The position numbers and the translations under genes are program-made. Shown in pieces: positions 1 through 52,138 of a stretch of DNA of 64,000 bases. The number at the start of each line of letters is the position of its first letter. The stretch's first letter is position 1. Source of the DNA: Sternotherus odoratus. Lineage: Eukaryota; Chordata; Testudines; Kinosternidae. The DNA lies in assembly GCA_032164245.1 (NCBI GenBank), contig JAVMKO010000022.1:13825845-13889844 (forward strand). The letters run 5' to 3'. The notes beneath the pieces were generated by a model, which did not search any database, had not been told where the DNA came from, and saw only the letters and a program-made list of their open reading frames with translations.

Positions 1-3000
1 TGCATGTCGCATTGGTGGGCTATCAGTAAACACGGCCTTGTAACTCCAATTTCTTTATGTTCCCAGACTCAGGCACTCACACTGCACCTGAAACCATGTA
101 TTTATTTTTTTAAAATAAGTAAACCCCATAGTTTAACATCTTCCCATGTGCTTTATCCAGTTTTTAAAACCTGCTCTCACCCTGATCTCCTTGTAAGAGT
201 CTGCAGTGATTATTCTTTATCAAAGCTTTGTTGCCTGATGCAAATTAATTTCCCTATTTAAAGGCTGTGTGGATGGCCATTGAAGGGAAAACACCACCTG
301 ATGTTTTTTTTCTCTTGCTAATTGCCTGCGCTGTGTATTCTAAAAGAAAACTTGAAGTTTGCATTTTACTTTCTTGGGAGAACTTTGTTTTGTTTTATGA
401 GAAACCTCCAAAAATGAAATTCAATGTTCCCCTCTTGAGTGCCTAGCTTATCACCATTTCCTGTTGTGTTTGAATGGCAATCTATATTTTCCCAGAGTCA
501 TTAAGGTATCTGTATTTCTGATATTTGTTGTTGGAAAAGATTGGTCCACTAGGATTGATTTAAACTGGATCTGGTGGGGGAAAAAATTGTACAGCCTTTG
601 GCTTAATGAAATACACTGGAGGTCAAAGAATACAGGTTGTTAATAGGGATCAGTGTTATGTTGTGGAAGAGACTGCTTTTCAGCATGGGGTTCATTATAT
701 GCCCTTCTAATGGCTGGATGTGGGTGGGGGAGGAGGGAAGCCTACAGGAATTGTCATTTTGGCAAGAAGAATTCTTGTGCATTGCAGTTCACTGCATTTT
801 AACAAAACTTCCATTCCCAAGGTATAGATGTAAATTTTTTCTCAACCATGTTTGCACTGTGCAAATACATTAATTCATTTCTAACCTGAAGCCCAGGCTG
901 TTGCTGACAGTTAACAGTGGAGCTAACATGAGTATGTTCTCTCTCCACATTAAAACAGAGCATATACTGCAAAAAATGGCTAATTTAATTCCTAAGCAGA
1001 AATATAACTGCTAAAGACATTCCCTGAATAAAAACTTTGCAATATAAAAACACCTACCAGTCATAGTGCCAATGCACAATGTGCACACACGCTGAAAATA
1101 CTCATGAAATAACATTACAGCGCATGTGCAGTAGCAATTTCCCTGAACAAAACCCAATGCTCAGTGGCATTAATTCAGATGAGCTGGTTCAGTTAAAAAA
1201 GGCCAAGGTCTTGTGTCTATAAACATGTAAAAAGTCTTAAACTATTGAACCCTCTGGGGGATTTTCTTCTGCTCTCAAAAGGGCAGACCTGAATCTATTC
1301 TAATTTTGCTTATATTAAACACACACATGTACTGCCACACTGAGACTTTTCAGGTTGGGTTTCGGGCTAGAGAAAACATGTAAAGTCATCTTTCTATATC
1401 AACCTTTGGAAATGAGGATTTGAAACCACAGAGATGACTGTAATGTCACTTCTACCAGTGGTGTTGTGTTGAGTCCTTCCTGCTATAATATCTAGGGGAG
1501 GAATTCGAAGTGTTTCAATTTTCTTAACTTTAATTCCCCCTGAATATTTTCCCTCTTATTCAGGGAGATTTCCTTCTGAGGAAATTTCCTTTCCTGTTTG
1601 TTTACAGGACTTTTTAGAGAGGCAAACTAGCAGAACCTGGCTTGCATACAAAAACAAATCCTTAGTTCTGTGCTAACCAATACTGAGCTTCGGCATAGAA
1701 ACTAGAATAGGACTCTAGATTTAAAACTTCCAGGGTGCAGCAAATGGATGAAACTGGGAGCACTGATTTAGCAGAGACCATTTGTGACAAGTAATAAGAC
1801 ATGAGAAAATCAACACTGAAACCTTAAACTTATCCCTTGGTTTCCTGCTGTATCTCAAGGTTCTTTCAGGATTCAGATTCTAAAAAATAGGTAAGTATTT
1901 TCTCCACTGCAGCTTCATAGCTCAGTTGTTTAGAAGAAGTGCCTCAACCTCCCACTCTGGGTTTGTTTGACTATTGCAGTTTGGTCAGTTTCAATTCATT
2001 ACAAAAGTCAGATATGCTAAGGGGGTCCATTTCTTTTGAAACCTGTCACTGATCATCGGGGTAATGGTTGAGGGGAGTTCATGCTTTTTCATGTTACTTT
2101 CTAGTTTGGCTGAGTTTGTGTAGAAAGTGCTCAGTTGCCATTATCTTGCAGAAGGTAAGTAGCAGAAGCACTCCTTCTTACCTCTATGCTCTCCATCTGT
2201 ACACTGATCAGAGATCACCTGCTTGACGGGGCAAGATTTCAGGATAGATACTCAAATTATTTTCAGTTGTAGCTGCCAAATTAACCTAAAAGAGAATACT
2301 CGATGATTTCCAGCTTCAGATGGAACAAATGAAATTAACATAGTTCAGTGATTTTTCTGGAAGAAGATGTGTCTATAAAAAGACAATCTCCTCTGCATTT
2401 CACTCTGAAAGCAATCAACCAGCAGTTATGTTCAAGGACCACTTAAAGAAGTTTGTAGTAAGAGTAATATAAACTGACTAACTGGGACAATGTAGGTCCT
2501 GGACTCAAACGTTTTCATAGCATGGAATGCATTTTAATAGTGTCGTTGTTCACCACCTTTCCTGTTCACAATTGCATAGTTACCTCTTCTACAATCCATG
2601 GTGGCATAATATTCATATGATAAATACAACAAATTCTTATGTGGAAAACTGACACTGGAGAGGAACCTGATGTATTTTTGATGCAATTTGGCAACTTGGA
2701 ATTAGGAGAACCAGCACCCTGTGACCAGCCAGCTCTCTGCAGCCCACCTGCCATGTTATGCAGACCAGAGTTGGGGAAATGCCAGCTTAAAAGATGATCT
2801 CTGAGACCCACAACCTTATTACCAAGTAAAGGGAGAAAAACAAAAGCCTTATCCTCTGTATATGTTGAGTCCTTTTCAGTTGTGTGTACCAAATAACACT
2901 TGACACAAGAAGAGTTACAATACAGGCAGTGTACATGGGAAATTACATACACTTGCTCACACTCTGCGCATGAGCCACTTCAAACACATTGTTTCCAGGC

Positions 3001-3255
3001 CCATTCTCCAATAGAAGAGGTGGTTTCCACCCCACCCCACCCCCCCTTCAAGTTTTGAATAGGCTGAACAGAAGCATTCTGTGTAGGAAGCCCTTATCTT
3101 TCTGGGAGAAGCTGGGTTGAACTGGAGTAGATTATGCAGTTGCATGCCGTGCATTACAAGTTTACTATTTTATTGTTTTTTCTCACCTATTTAAGCCAGT
3201 TTATTGATGATTTTGAACTTACTATACTTTTCTTACTCTGCTTTTTTTGTTTCAG
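1..3255 (+). other. MAGI3 intron (left part)
   Basis: This is AT-rich intron sequence upstream of the first exon seen. Several short open frames occur but none has coding character or splice support. I see no clear repeat, RNA gene or regulatory element. Confidence 0.6.
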
Positions 3256-23381
<20,126 letters not shown>

Positions 23382-26300
23382 CTGACAAACATTTTAGAAC
23401 ATGTTTTAATCAGGTTTCTAATGTGGTCAATTAAAAGCATCTTTTTTCCACAAAGTTGTCATTTTTCAGAAACTAACTCCAGAGGCTGGAATGTACATTT
23501 GATTTGTTCTTAAATTAACTAAGCTGCATGAAGGACCTTTCTGATTGCTTATAAGCAACTCTTCCATAAGCTGCTGTTCCCTCATCCTTTTGAAGGCGGT
23601 GTCCTGATGCTGTCTCAACATTGCACTGCTAAGGCTCTCAGATAGTATTGTGAGTTTCTGAACAAACTTTCTTAATACCTGTATTGCCAATGTGATCATG
23701 ACTCACTTCTTGTTCTTGTGCCAAGTTATCTACTGTAGCCAATCAATTTAATCCTCCTCGTATGTTTTCCCCCCGACACAGCAAAGCCGAGATTTTGTTT
23801 GAAAATAGCTATTTTCTCAAAGGCATGTCGCATGTTTATATAGGGGAATAATTCGAGTTCTCACAACTTCAGTAAGAAGGTGAGTGTGCTGGTTCTATCA
23901 ACTCCAGGGCAGCAAATGAGCCACTGATACTGCCCCACTGGATTCTTTTCTTTAAGTTCCTAATAGCGAATGTGAAAATTTTGGGGTGATCTATGGGGTT
24001 AGTTTTGCATTCTATTAGCAAAACAAAACATTTCAATTTGCTTCATTATTTTAAAGGTAATTATAGTTACTATCTGCAAAACACATATTGCAAACATCAT
24101 TTTGAAGACAGGTGAAATCCTGGCCCTATTAACGTATTAGCAAAACCACCCATTGGCTTCAGTGGGGCCATGGTTTTACATTGTCAGTTTTTGGAAATAA
24201 GGAATGGACTTGGTGCTATGCTTTCAACCTCCCTCAAAGCACCACAAACTGTAGGTTTTAAAAACACTTGGAAATGTCCCATCTTTACCTGTAAAACTAA
24301 AAATGGATATGTAAAAGCAGTATTTGAAACAGCAAATCATGCTGCTGCAAACTCAGAACCAACCACCAACAGCTTCTTAAAATCCCTCTTACCTGTGCCT
24401 CCTGTGTGTTATTCGTGTGTAATTGCTTTTGATGGAGTGAGAAATAGATGACATACTGGGTACATGAGATTGAATATCTATTGTTTGGGCTTTAATATGT
24501 ATTTAAATAACATTGAGGAATGTTAACAAGATATTTTTTTTTATCAGTTATGTAATTAACTGTAGGAATAGCAGTCTGCAGAAATTTCATGGATTGATTT
24601 ACTCAACTAATGGATTTGATTTCCTGACCTGTGCTAGGTTTTCAATGACCGCAAATAAAAAACAGTAATAGTTCGCAAAAGCAGAGGAGAAAGGTAAGGA
24701 AAGTCAAGATCAATTGCTAGACCCTTGTGTTAAACTAATCTGACTTGCTCATTAAAAATAACTGAATAGCTGCTAAGTTGATTATAGCCTCACTAAGCTT
24801 AAAAATCAGTTCTGACTTGAAGCTAGAAACTTTCAAAATAGGCAATTACTCAGCAGCAAGCTTAAATGAACAGTTCTAAACTAAACAGATTTGAAAGCAC
24901 ATCTGAACTGTCCTCTGCTGCTTCACATTTTATGAATCCATCAATTTGTTGTAGCAAGTGTACAAAACCTCAATATCATAAAGTTTGACTGTGAAAATAT
25001 TTGAGTTAGCCTATGTAGATATTAATCCTGTATTCTTGGTTGATAAACCTGTGGGATCCTCTTTTAAGTAAGAGTTGTATGCACTTGTTCTAACCATTGA
25101 GAATGCCACCAAATTCAGAAATTTAATACTAAGATGAATTAGCACCATTGAAATTGTCAACTATCAGCAAGTACCCATCCATCCAAATGCTGTTTTCTAA
25201 TTGTTAACATTGTGACCTGCTTTGGTGTCCTCTGTTTGTGAGTCTTTTCCAGAGAACTTGTACCTGTACTTACTGTATAAGATGACTTAGCAATGTGGCC
25301 TTGGAATGCTAAGAAACATATGGATGTACTGGATGTAAATGTTTATATATTGTACAGCACCTTTATATATATACACACTTCTGAGGTTGACTAGAGACCT
25401 GTAAATCGCTCATTATTTTTTATATAGATATATTAAAAAGAAACTCCCATTCACAGCCTGTTCATCCTTGCACTGTTAAATGTTAGCTGTAGACACATTT
25501 TACAATTATGTGGTCTGCATTAAAACTGTCTTTTAGCTAAATATACAGCCCCCAAGTTACACATAAATATCCATATTTTCCAGTGATAAATTGCATTTCT
25601 CATCTGAAAATTCACTTGCCTCCCTTTTCAAGTAACACATACTCAGCTGTAGTCCTGCAAAATATAGTACCAGCTGTTTGGTGGAGTTTGCGTCCATGGG
25701 TTTATTTGTATTTTAAATGTCACTTTTTACAACTTTCCATTGTACAGAAAATAGGTTTGCATAAACAATTTACTACAAAAAATGACCTATGTCATTGTCC
25801 CTTTATGGTGTGAGGTGGAGTTAAAGGTATCCTTCTCTCAGACTATTAGTCCTATGACTGACTTACTATTTCTTAATTAGAAACTAGCAAAGTCACCAGC
25901 CTAAGGAGAAAACAAGCTGCACTTACAGCATAATCATTTCTCCTAGGGAAGTGGCTTTAGATTCTTTCCTCGTACTGTTTGTAGACTCTCATACTAAGGG
26001 GAGGTTATCACATTCCTTCCTCACCTGGTTTTCACAGTCAATCATTTCCCCCAAGTGCCATTTACTTTGTCCAAGGTGCTGTATCAGTAGTGTTGCATAA
26101 AAGGCAGCAATGCTTTTAGGAGGCTGTGCATTAGAACAGGGGAATCTTCTGTTCTTCCACTTTTACCACATTTCTGAAACCTTTCTAACACAGGTAAGTA
26201 GTAAAGGCACTATAGAAGTAGAAAATATTAATATTTTCCAGAATTCTTTAACAGCCCTATTGACCTATGTCCTCAAAACGTCAGATTTAAGTATTGTGTA

Positions 26301-27484
26301 AATGTTACACTATTCAGTTTTCTAATTGCTACCAGCATTGTGGAAAGTGTTTAGACATGGATGGTGCTTTATAGATTGAGCTGTTAGAGAACAAGTGTTA
26401 CCATATTCTCTGGTGGAGAATGCTTTGCTTGTTCTATTAGGGCTTATCAGTCAATGAGTTGTTTGAAGAACACTTAATTATATGAAAACTCTCATCTTTC
26501 CTGGTGTGTGCAGCAAAGTGGCTTTAGTGTTGCTATGCAACTGAAAGTTTAACTACCAAGGGCCTTTGGAGGCAATATTTGTCTTGGGTGGACTGACTTT
26601 TCATGAAAGGCTGCAGTTTTCACAGAATAAATAACAGAGACTTGGCCTCTCTAGCCTAAAGGCACTTAAATTAATGTTTCTTTACTTGAAGCCACTACAC
26701 TCATCCACCTGTCTATCAAGTGGGGCACTGGAGGAAGATGCAGCTGATTGAAAGAGGAGCAGGGATCTTCTCTAATATGTAAACTAAAAAGGCACAGATA
26801 GCAGAATTTTAAAATCTACCCCTAACCATCTAGCACCTGGAATGTTCTGCTCAGCTGTAATAAATTTAGGCTGGACAGTTATTAGGAAAGTGAGTCCTCT
26901 TGTCAAGGCCTTAATGCCCTATTTTAACAAATGAAGAGCTTATTCATATCTTAAAGCAGTAATTGGGAGTCCTAGTACTGACTTACTGCAGTGAAATGAA
27001 GGTCTCACATTAACAGAGGGGAAATGGAGAAACTGACGTAGTAAGTTAGTTGTGTAACAATTTACAGCAGCAGGTTGGCGCTTTATCCATACAGAAATAG
27101 GCTTTAACAGGGCCATGCACACAAGCTGTTGTATACAGAATCCCATATCATTTTCCTACTGTTGTGTGGTTGCTGCATATTTTAGCCCCTACTTATTAGG
27201 GAAATGCCCTTAGAACAGTATCACTCTGCTGATGGACAAATCAAGTTTTGTTTACTTAGTGTGCAAGTCTTGGGCTGCCCTCACAAGTTAAACTAGTTTA
27301 TTCTGTAGGCTCTGAAACTAAGCAATGTGAGAAAACATCTTTGAAACACAAAGGAAATGTGTAAGAAATGCCAAAATTTAGGACCACCTCTGCCTCAAGC
27401 CAATGTCTTGCTTCTATCCAGTGTCCTCCTGATGGTTTGATAATCCTCATAGCATGGAGGGCTGAGCCTTGAGAGTTGGCCAGT
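23382..27484. other. Convergent gap between the MAGI3 and PHTF1 stop codons
   Basis: The two genes end tail to tail, with 4.1 kb between stop codons. The left part is MAGI3 3' UTR. AT-rich sequence with TATATA and TGTACAG stretches near 25340-25440 looks UTR-like. Candidate plus-strand signals are AATAAA at 24654-24659 and 26626-26631 and ATTAAA near 25519. For PHTF1 a minus-strand AATAAA lies at 27297-27302, about 190 bp beyond its stop. I cannot tell which signals are used. No gene is seen. Confidence 0.5.
27297..27302 (-). terminator. Candidate polyadenylation signal for PHTF1
   Basis: TTTATT on the plus strand reads AATAAA on the minus strand, about 190 bp past the PHTF1 stop. It is the nearest canonical hexamer, and its use is inferred. 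Confidence 0.35.
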
Positions 27485-46138
<18,654 letters not shown>

Positions 46139-46527
46139 CCGGCTCCTCAGCCGCCGCCGGACGGGGGACCTGGACGGGAACAAGGCCGCGCGCTGCCCTC
46201 AAACACGCCGCGCCCCGGCTGGCGGAGCGGAGCGGGCCGGGCGCGCAGAGACGCGGCTGCACCTGGCTCCGGAGCCATCCCCGGGGCGGGCAGAGACCGC
46301 TCCGCACCGCGGCCCAGACCCGCGTCTCCAAAGGGGGGGCGACCCCCCCCCCGGCCAACCGCCGCCCCGCCTCCCCCATCAACCGCCCGCCGCACCTGGC
46401 CGGCTGCCCCCGCCCATCGCTTCCCAGCCCCGCCCCAAAGGGAGGGTCCGGCTCCAGGCTAACCTCCCCCCCCCCCCTGCGGCGCCCTCTTACCCCCCCA
46501 GCCCAGCTGTGGCCTCCGGCGCTGACC

Positions 46528-46541
46528 GTTACCATGGAGAC
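46528..46541. promoter_or_regulatory. Candidate RFX X-box
   Basis: GTTACCATGGAGAC resembles the imperfect palindrome bound by RFX factors (GTTRCCATGGYAAC). The left half fits and the right half has two differences. It lies 390 bp upstream of the PHTF1 ATG in the CpG island. Confidence 0.4.
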
Positions 46542-47777
46542 AGCGTCCGGCGGAGCTGGGCGAGCGCGAGCCCTGATTGGGACAACGGCACTCGACTGGC
46601 GCTGCCTGGCTTGCGCGTGGCCGTCCCCGAACGGCAGGGCGCAGACAGCATCAGCCGAACGCTGAGCCAGGCTGTCTCCCCGAGCGGGCCCAACGCACCC
46701 TCGCCCCAGGGCCGCAGTGACGCGCGACCCCCTCCCCTCCCCCCCGCTGTGACCAATCACCAGCCGGGGCAGTGCGCGAGGGGCCAGCGGCCGTTGCCCC
46801 CTCAGGCCGCGCGCCGGGGAGAGCGGAACACGCCGGCCTGGCCCGGCCGAGCGCGTTAGCCGCGGCCTGTGGTCCCCCCCCGCTCGCGCGCCGTCATGTG
46901 TGGACCGCGCCGTGAGCCTGGCTCGAGTTCGCGCGGGCTCCCACCCGGGGAGCGAGGCAGCCGACGTGCACCCGGCCCGACGCGAGGAGCAGCGGTGGAT
47001 GAGGGGTTAGTTGGGCCCTGGCCCAGAGCAAGTGCGGGGAGGGGGGCTCGTATCCCCCCCCCGGGTGAAGGGGGGTGCTTCTGCAGCGCACGCGGCCCGC
47101 GGGCCCCCATTTTTCCAACCCCCCCGCCCCGGTGCTCTGAGTTTGTGCGCTTGAGGGAGGCGGAACAAACTGATAAACCAAGTTACCGCCGGCTGCTTTG
47201 CCCCCTACACCTCCCCCCGTGACTGACACGCCCCTAGTTCCCCGCCTGGCGCAGACCGCGGATAGCCAGTCAGTTCCCTCGAGCACGATGGACCACAGGC
47301 CCAGGAACTAGGGCCTGAGGGGCCAGACCCGCCCCCCCCCTCATTTAGAATTTAGGGCACTGTCGTGTTTTTACGATTTGCATGTCCCCTCCCCTCCCCC
47401 CCCCCCCCACACACACAGTCGCTTGGGCTTGCGCTGCCCGTTCAAAAATCTAATATGGCCCTTTTCTCATCCAGTTTGGAGAGCCCTGCTCTAGACCTTT
47501 CCCACCTTAGGGGTGCTCGCTGTTGCATACAAGGGCAGTTTCCTCTTTTCCCCCTCCGAGGGAGGAGCTCCAGTAAGTGCAGGCTTTAGTTTTCTATTGA
47601 TTCTTGACCATATGAAGTTACACATTTTATACTAGTCACTATCTGCTTTGGAGTAGCTTAGGTTCTGTTTTTTTAACTGCTCAGACTGTGTCCATTCCCT
47701 TCTGAGAGTCTGATATAACACCTACCATTTAGCAGACATTACTAGAAAGAGCCCCTTAACGGTCTTTTGTCCTTACA

Positions 47778-49121
47778 TACCCTGTTTCCCCGAAAATAAG
47801 ACAGTGTCTTATATTAATTTTTGCTCCCAAAGATGCGCTATGTCTTATTTTCAGGGGATGTCTTATTTTTCCATGAAGAAGAATACAGTACACATTTATT
47901 GTTGAACAAAAAAAAAGGAAGTTTACTACCTGTATACGGTACGGTAGTAGTTGTCATCACAAACCAGCATAACCAGACAAACATAACCAGCATAATCAGA
48001 TAAACCAGCATAACCAGACAAACTAGGGTGACCAGATGACAACAAAAAAATATCGGGACACATGGGGGGAAGGGGGAGTGGGGGAGGGGGGACTGGAGGG
48101 GGGGGAAGTAGAGGGGATGGGGAGGGGAAGTAGAGGCTTCCCCCCCCCACTGGACCCATGGGGGCAGGGTCTGAGGAAGCAATGGGTCAGGGGTGCAGGG
48201 GCCCGGCTCCAGGTGCAGGGGTGCAGCCCCACCGTGGATTGGGGATCCAGGGCCCCAGCTGCTTACCCCCGGGAACTGTTCTGAGCTGGGCCGGGGGGCA
48301 GCCAGCAGGTGGGTCAGGGGCTGGTTGTGGGGGGGGGGGGGGGGCGGCTGGGCGCTGTCTGTAGCCACCCTCCTCACTGCTCCTAGGCAAGCAGCCCCCT
48401 TCCCCCGCCCCTGCAGCATGTGAGGCAGCAGCAGAGAGCTGTCCTGCCGCTGCCCCTGACTCTTGATGAGGGGGGAGGGGGCTGATGAGGGTCCGACTCG
48501 GAGCCGGGTTGGGGGAGGCAGTGGCCAGGGGCTCTCTGCCCCTCCCCCTCTGCCGGTGCAGGCTGCAAGCAGCCTCCTTCCCCCTCCTTGCACCACGTGC
48601 AGCAGCAGAGAGCCTCTGCCTGGGGCAGTGAGACTTGCTGCCTGCTCCTGCCGGCAGGAGGGTGCTGCGGCCCCCCGGAAGGAGCGGTTAGTGAGGTTAG
48701 TGCTCCAAGACGGGGGGGGGGGGAGAGGGGGCGCGGGTGGCAGGAGACTGGGGGAGGGGGCCCCATACGATCTGCCGTACGGGGCCCCAAAATTCCTGTC
48801 GCCGGCCCTGCGTGAGTCTGTGAGTCAGCCAGACTCCGTCAGGGCAAAGCGAGCAGCAGGCGGCAGCTTGTCCTGGCGACGGCGCGGGCTCTCCGATTTA
48901 AAGAACAGCTCCGGCTGTGCTGCGGCCAATCAGTGAGCTGCGCAGCTGCGCCCGCCTCTACGGTGACTCCTTACGGCACCGGTAGCTTGGGGGGGGGGGG
49001 GGACGCCTTATTTTCGGGGGGATGCCTTATTTTCGGGGGGATGCCTTATATTAATGCGGGAGGCAAAACTGGAGGTATGTCTTATTTTTGGGGTACGTCT
49101 TATTTTCGGGGAAACACGGTA
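47778..49121. mobile_element. GC-rich composite DNA transposon with 25-bp inverted repeats
   Basis: The termini TACCCTGTTTCCCCGAAAAT... and, in reverse, TACCGTGTTTCCCCGAAAAT... match at 24 of 25 positions. A TA at each edge fits a TA target site. Subterminal copies of TGTCTTATTTTCGGGG occur several times inside. The 1.3-kb body contains a tract of 'cataaccag' units (about 47968-48025), a GTGACCAGATGACA stretch like another repeat family, and very GC-rich sequence with a CCAAT at 48926-48930. No transposase is seen, so it is non-autonomous and probably has other repeats nested in it. I cannot name the superfamily with confidence. Confidence 0.7.
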
Positions 49122-49496
49122 TGTTGTCTGATTGCCTATACGTCTCACTGGGACTATTTCTGCATTCCCAACCACAAGCCCCCAGTTTCCTGCTTTTAAA
49201 AACCAAATTCTCAACCTTCTTTGTTTTCCTGTACTTAGAGCATGCTTCAGATTGTTCACAGTGCAACACTCGCTACCCAGTGGAAATAAAAAGGGAAAGT
49301 GAGAGGAGGCATAGGGACAAGAATCAACCTCTCATAGTGCTAGTGTTACTAATCTTTGCAGAAAGCATTCAGAGGTATCTATGGAAGAGGATGGTTTAGA
49401 ATAGAAAACCTGAGCAACTGCAAATAAGACAGGAGTTACTGATATTAAATTAAAGAAATTTATATAAGAAGACTGAAATAAAGGATGAAATCAGGT

Positions 49497-49502
49497 TTAT
49501 TA
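49497..49502 (-). terminator. Candidate polyadenylation signal for RSBN1
   Basis: TTTATT on the plus strand reads AATAAA on the minus strand at the far end of the AT-rich block after the RSBN1 stop. Other hexamers closer to the stop are possible. Confidence 0.35.
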
Positions 49503-50462
49503 AAAAAATACTTTACAGGAAAAAAATCTATGCATTCCATTGTACTATTTTACAAAGAAATAGATTAACAGTTTGACACACTTGTACAGTCAGCTACTAA
49601 AAGAAATACACTCGTTAGAGGATTATTCACATAGAGGTTCTATTTATACTACTCATTATAAAAACCTCTTTAAAACTTTTCTGTTAAATGTCAATAAATA
49701 TACTAGGGTCGCACAAAGCAAACAGTCTTCCAGGCAATTGTACATGTCCTCTGTATGCAAACAGATATTTAAACCCACAGAAAATATATTAGCTGCCACT
49801 CAAATCACAAAATCATAAGGAATCTCTTTACATGTTGTATAAAGAAATTAGAAGTATTTCTTTAGACAGTTGAAGAGTGCTATCATAATAGTAGCTCCTC
49901 AGCTACATGTGCTATTTGATCATAATTATTTATATTACTGGAAGATAATATAAGGCCATAACACTGTTGGGAAATCTTTTAAACCAACGTAAGTTAATTT
50001 ACAGTACAAGCCTTTTTTTTTTGGGGGGGGGGGGGGAGGGGAGAGAGAAGAGAGTCCCTTTTTAGGAGCTGAAGATAATGTTCCTTCCACACCTCGTGCC
50101 TTTTAAAAACAACCAAATATGGCTACATACACTTTACATTTATTGTTTATAAATGCTAAGTGCTTATCACTCAGTAAATTTCAAGCATGTGAATGGCAGA
50201 ATGAGCAAAATGAAGGACTCAAACTCCCACCCATCCTGCAGCTCTGACCAAATAGAATTGTCAATAGACTGGGACTAAGTGCTCACCTAGGAAAACAGCT
50301 GACAGATTAACAGTTTTTCTATATGGCAAAAGATCTAGATTAACTCCTCCTTTATTACATATCCACGCCAAACACTTCAGTGAGTGTTCCATCTTCTTGG
50401 AAGAAAACATGTCAACAATAGAGAATTTAACTATTGGCTTCACAAAACCCTCCCATCAACTT

Positions 50463-50625
50463 ACCTTACTCTTCTCCTCGGGTAGAGTACAGGGGTCAAG
50501 TGGACTCTGGAGAACGATCTGTAGTAGAGTTGGCAGGTCTTTACTAGACCCACTAAATCAACTCTGAAATCGTTCCACTGGTGGCAGAGTCACTCTGGGC
50601 TCTACTATAGACCTGCCTTTAGAGC
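50463..50625. repeat. Diverged interspersed repeat
   Basis: 'cttctcctcgggtagagtac', 'gtctttactagacccactaa' and 'ctctactatagacctgcc' resemble an old turtle DNA-transposon consensus. The ends are lost. Confidence 0.35.
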
Positions 50626-51876
50626 TAGTTATGTTCTCTAGTATGTCCCTGGACTACTACTGTTAAAAATCTGACTTGGTTTCAAGGTGAGAGTACGGTA
50701 TTCTAAATTTCAGTTCCAGACTTCAACCAAACCCACAGGTTTCTAAAAGACAGGGTAGATCTTCAGTGGAGAAGATGATGATTTACCCACCCCAAAGTCA
50801 ATGTTGTTATAAATTACACCAGCTGACCTAGAATTCATTAATAATCAGAGGAATATAATCAAAATATGACAGACTGTTCTGAAATTTATTCCATCTATGT
50901 ATAGCTCTATTTCATCATATCCATAAGTCCTCAGTCTATTGCCAGCTGTTGATAACTATATAGTCATGCAAGCATATCTCAAATTCAATTGGCAAAAAGA
51001 GTATAGGCATTAAATTATCATTAGATTTAAGAGCTCTTTTGAAATCTTTGAGTGGTAAGTCAATCAGAAATTGCCATTTTCTCACCAATTTCTTAATTCT
51101 AGCCAAAGATTTGACTTGCCCAATATTATACTGGAAAGATTAACTTGTCCATCTGTCACTTGATTTCTCAAAGCACAATGACAACATCTGTATTCTTCAT
51201 ATTTGTTATTCAGTAAGCCATTTGTAGTGCTGACCAGTTTTATTATTAGGTATTATTCCAACTGTAATTCACGGATTTCAGAACTAGCGATACAATTTAG
51301 CCATCTATTTCATAAGCAATTCTTTCATATCTCCATTTGGAATAAAGTTTGGAAGAAGTGTGGTAATTTTGGATTTTGCAAACGTTTCAAAAGTTGCATT
51401 AGTACTTCATTCAAGATTAAGATGTGTCCAGGCAAAAATTAAGAAAACACATTATAATAAAATTTAAACCTTCATTAAATGTTATCTGAAACAAAAATCT
51501 GCTCATATCTACCTCAGGCTTACAATCATCATCAAAAGAATAGCAACATCGTCAAAGTCATTCTATGACAAATTTATAACGAAAAAAGACATCAATTTGA
51601 CTTTGGGTTTAAACTAGTAAACTGTGTAAAAGGAAAGTATGGTACAGTGGTTAAAGGCATTCAGTCTACAGACGTGAAAAAGTGAAAAGCATTTTCTTGA
51701 TACTTTAGAAAGAATAGGTTATTTCACACAATGAGGGTACTGTTTTGAAAACAGTGTGTAGCACTCTGCTGGTCTACTGCATGCACTTGTTTAAAAGCAT
51801 GCTAATAGTTTACAGAGAGATACTTCCAATACACATTTACAAATTGTGTGTCTCCATTTTATTTCAAGCTCTAGAG

Positions 51877-52138
51877 CAGGGTTTCTCAAACAGGGGTCGC
51901 GACCCCCTAGGGGTTGCCAGCTCCCAAAAACCCGCCAAACTGATTAGTTCTGCATTTGGCTGCTATTTTCAGCGGACATGCTGAGCGCTTCCGAGAGCGC
52001 TCGGTATGTCCACGGAAAAGCTGCCAAATGCGAGACTAATCAATTCGGTGGACATACAAGGGTCCGCCGCACTGCCAAGGAAGAAAAAAAGAAAAAAAAA
52101 AAAAAAGGTCACTGTTCTCAAAAGTTTAAGAACCGCTG
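51877..52138. mobile_element. hAT-type element forming a long hairpin
   Basis: Inverted ends CAGGGTTTCTCAAACAGGGG and, in reverse, CAGCGGTTCTTAAACTTTTG are flanked by 8-bp direct repeats CTCTAGAG (51869-51876) and CTCTATAG (52139-52146), which match at 7 of 8 and fit the hAT nTnnnnAn pattern. Inside, arms 51941-51989 and 51996-52042 are reverse complements at roughly 80%, with a 6-base loop. An A-rich tract precedes the right end. It has no coding capacity. Confidence 0.85.

Noticed and set aside
2566..2952. Minus-strand frame of 128 codons in a MAGI3 intron
   Set aside because: No splice context, no domain and no codon bias. It looks like chance.
47838..48936. Long open frames on both strands inside the GC-rich transposon
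   Set aside because: Low-complexity Pro/Gly/Ser translations within a repeat element, with no transposase motif.
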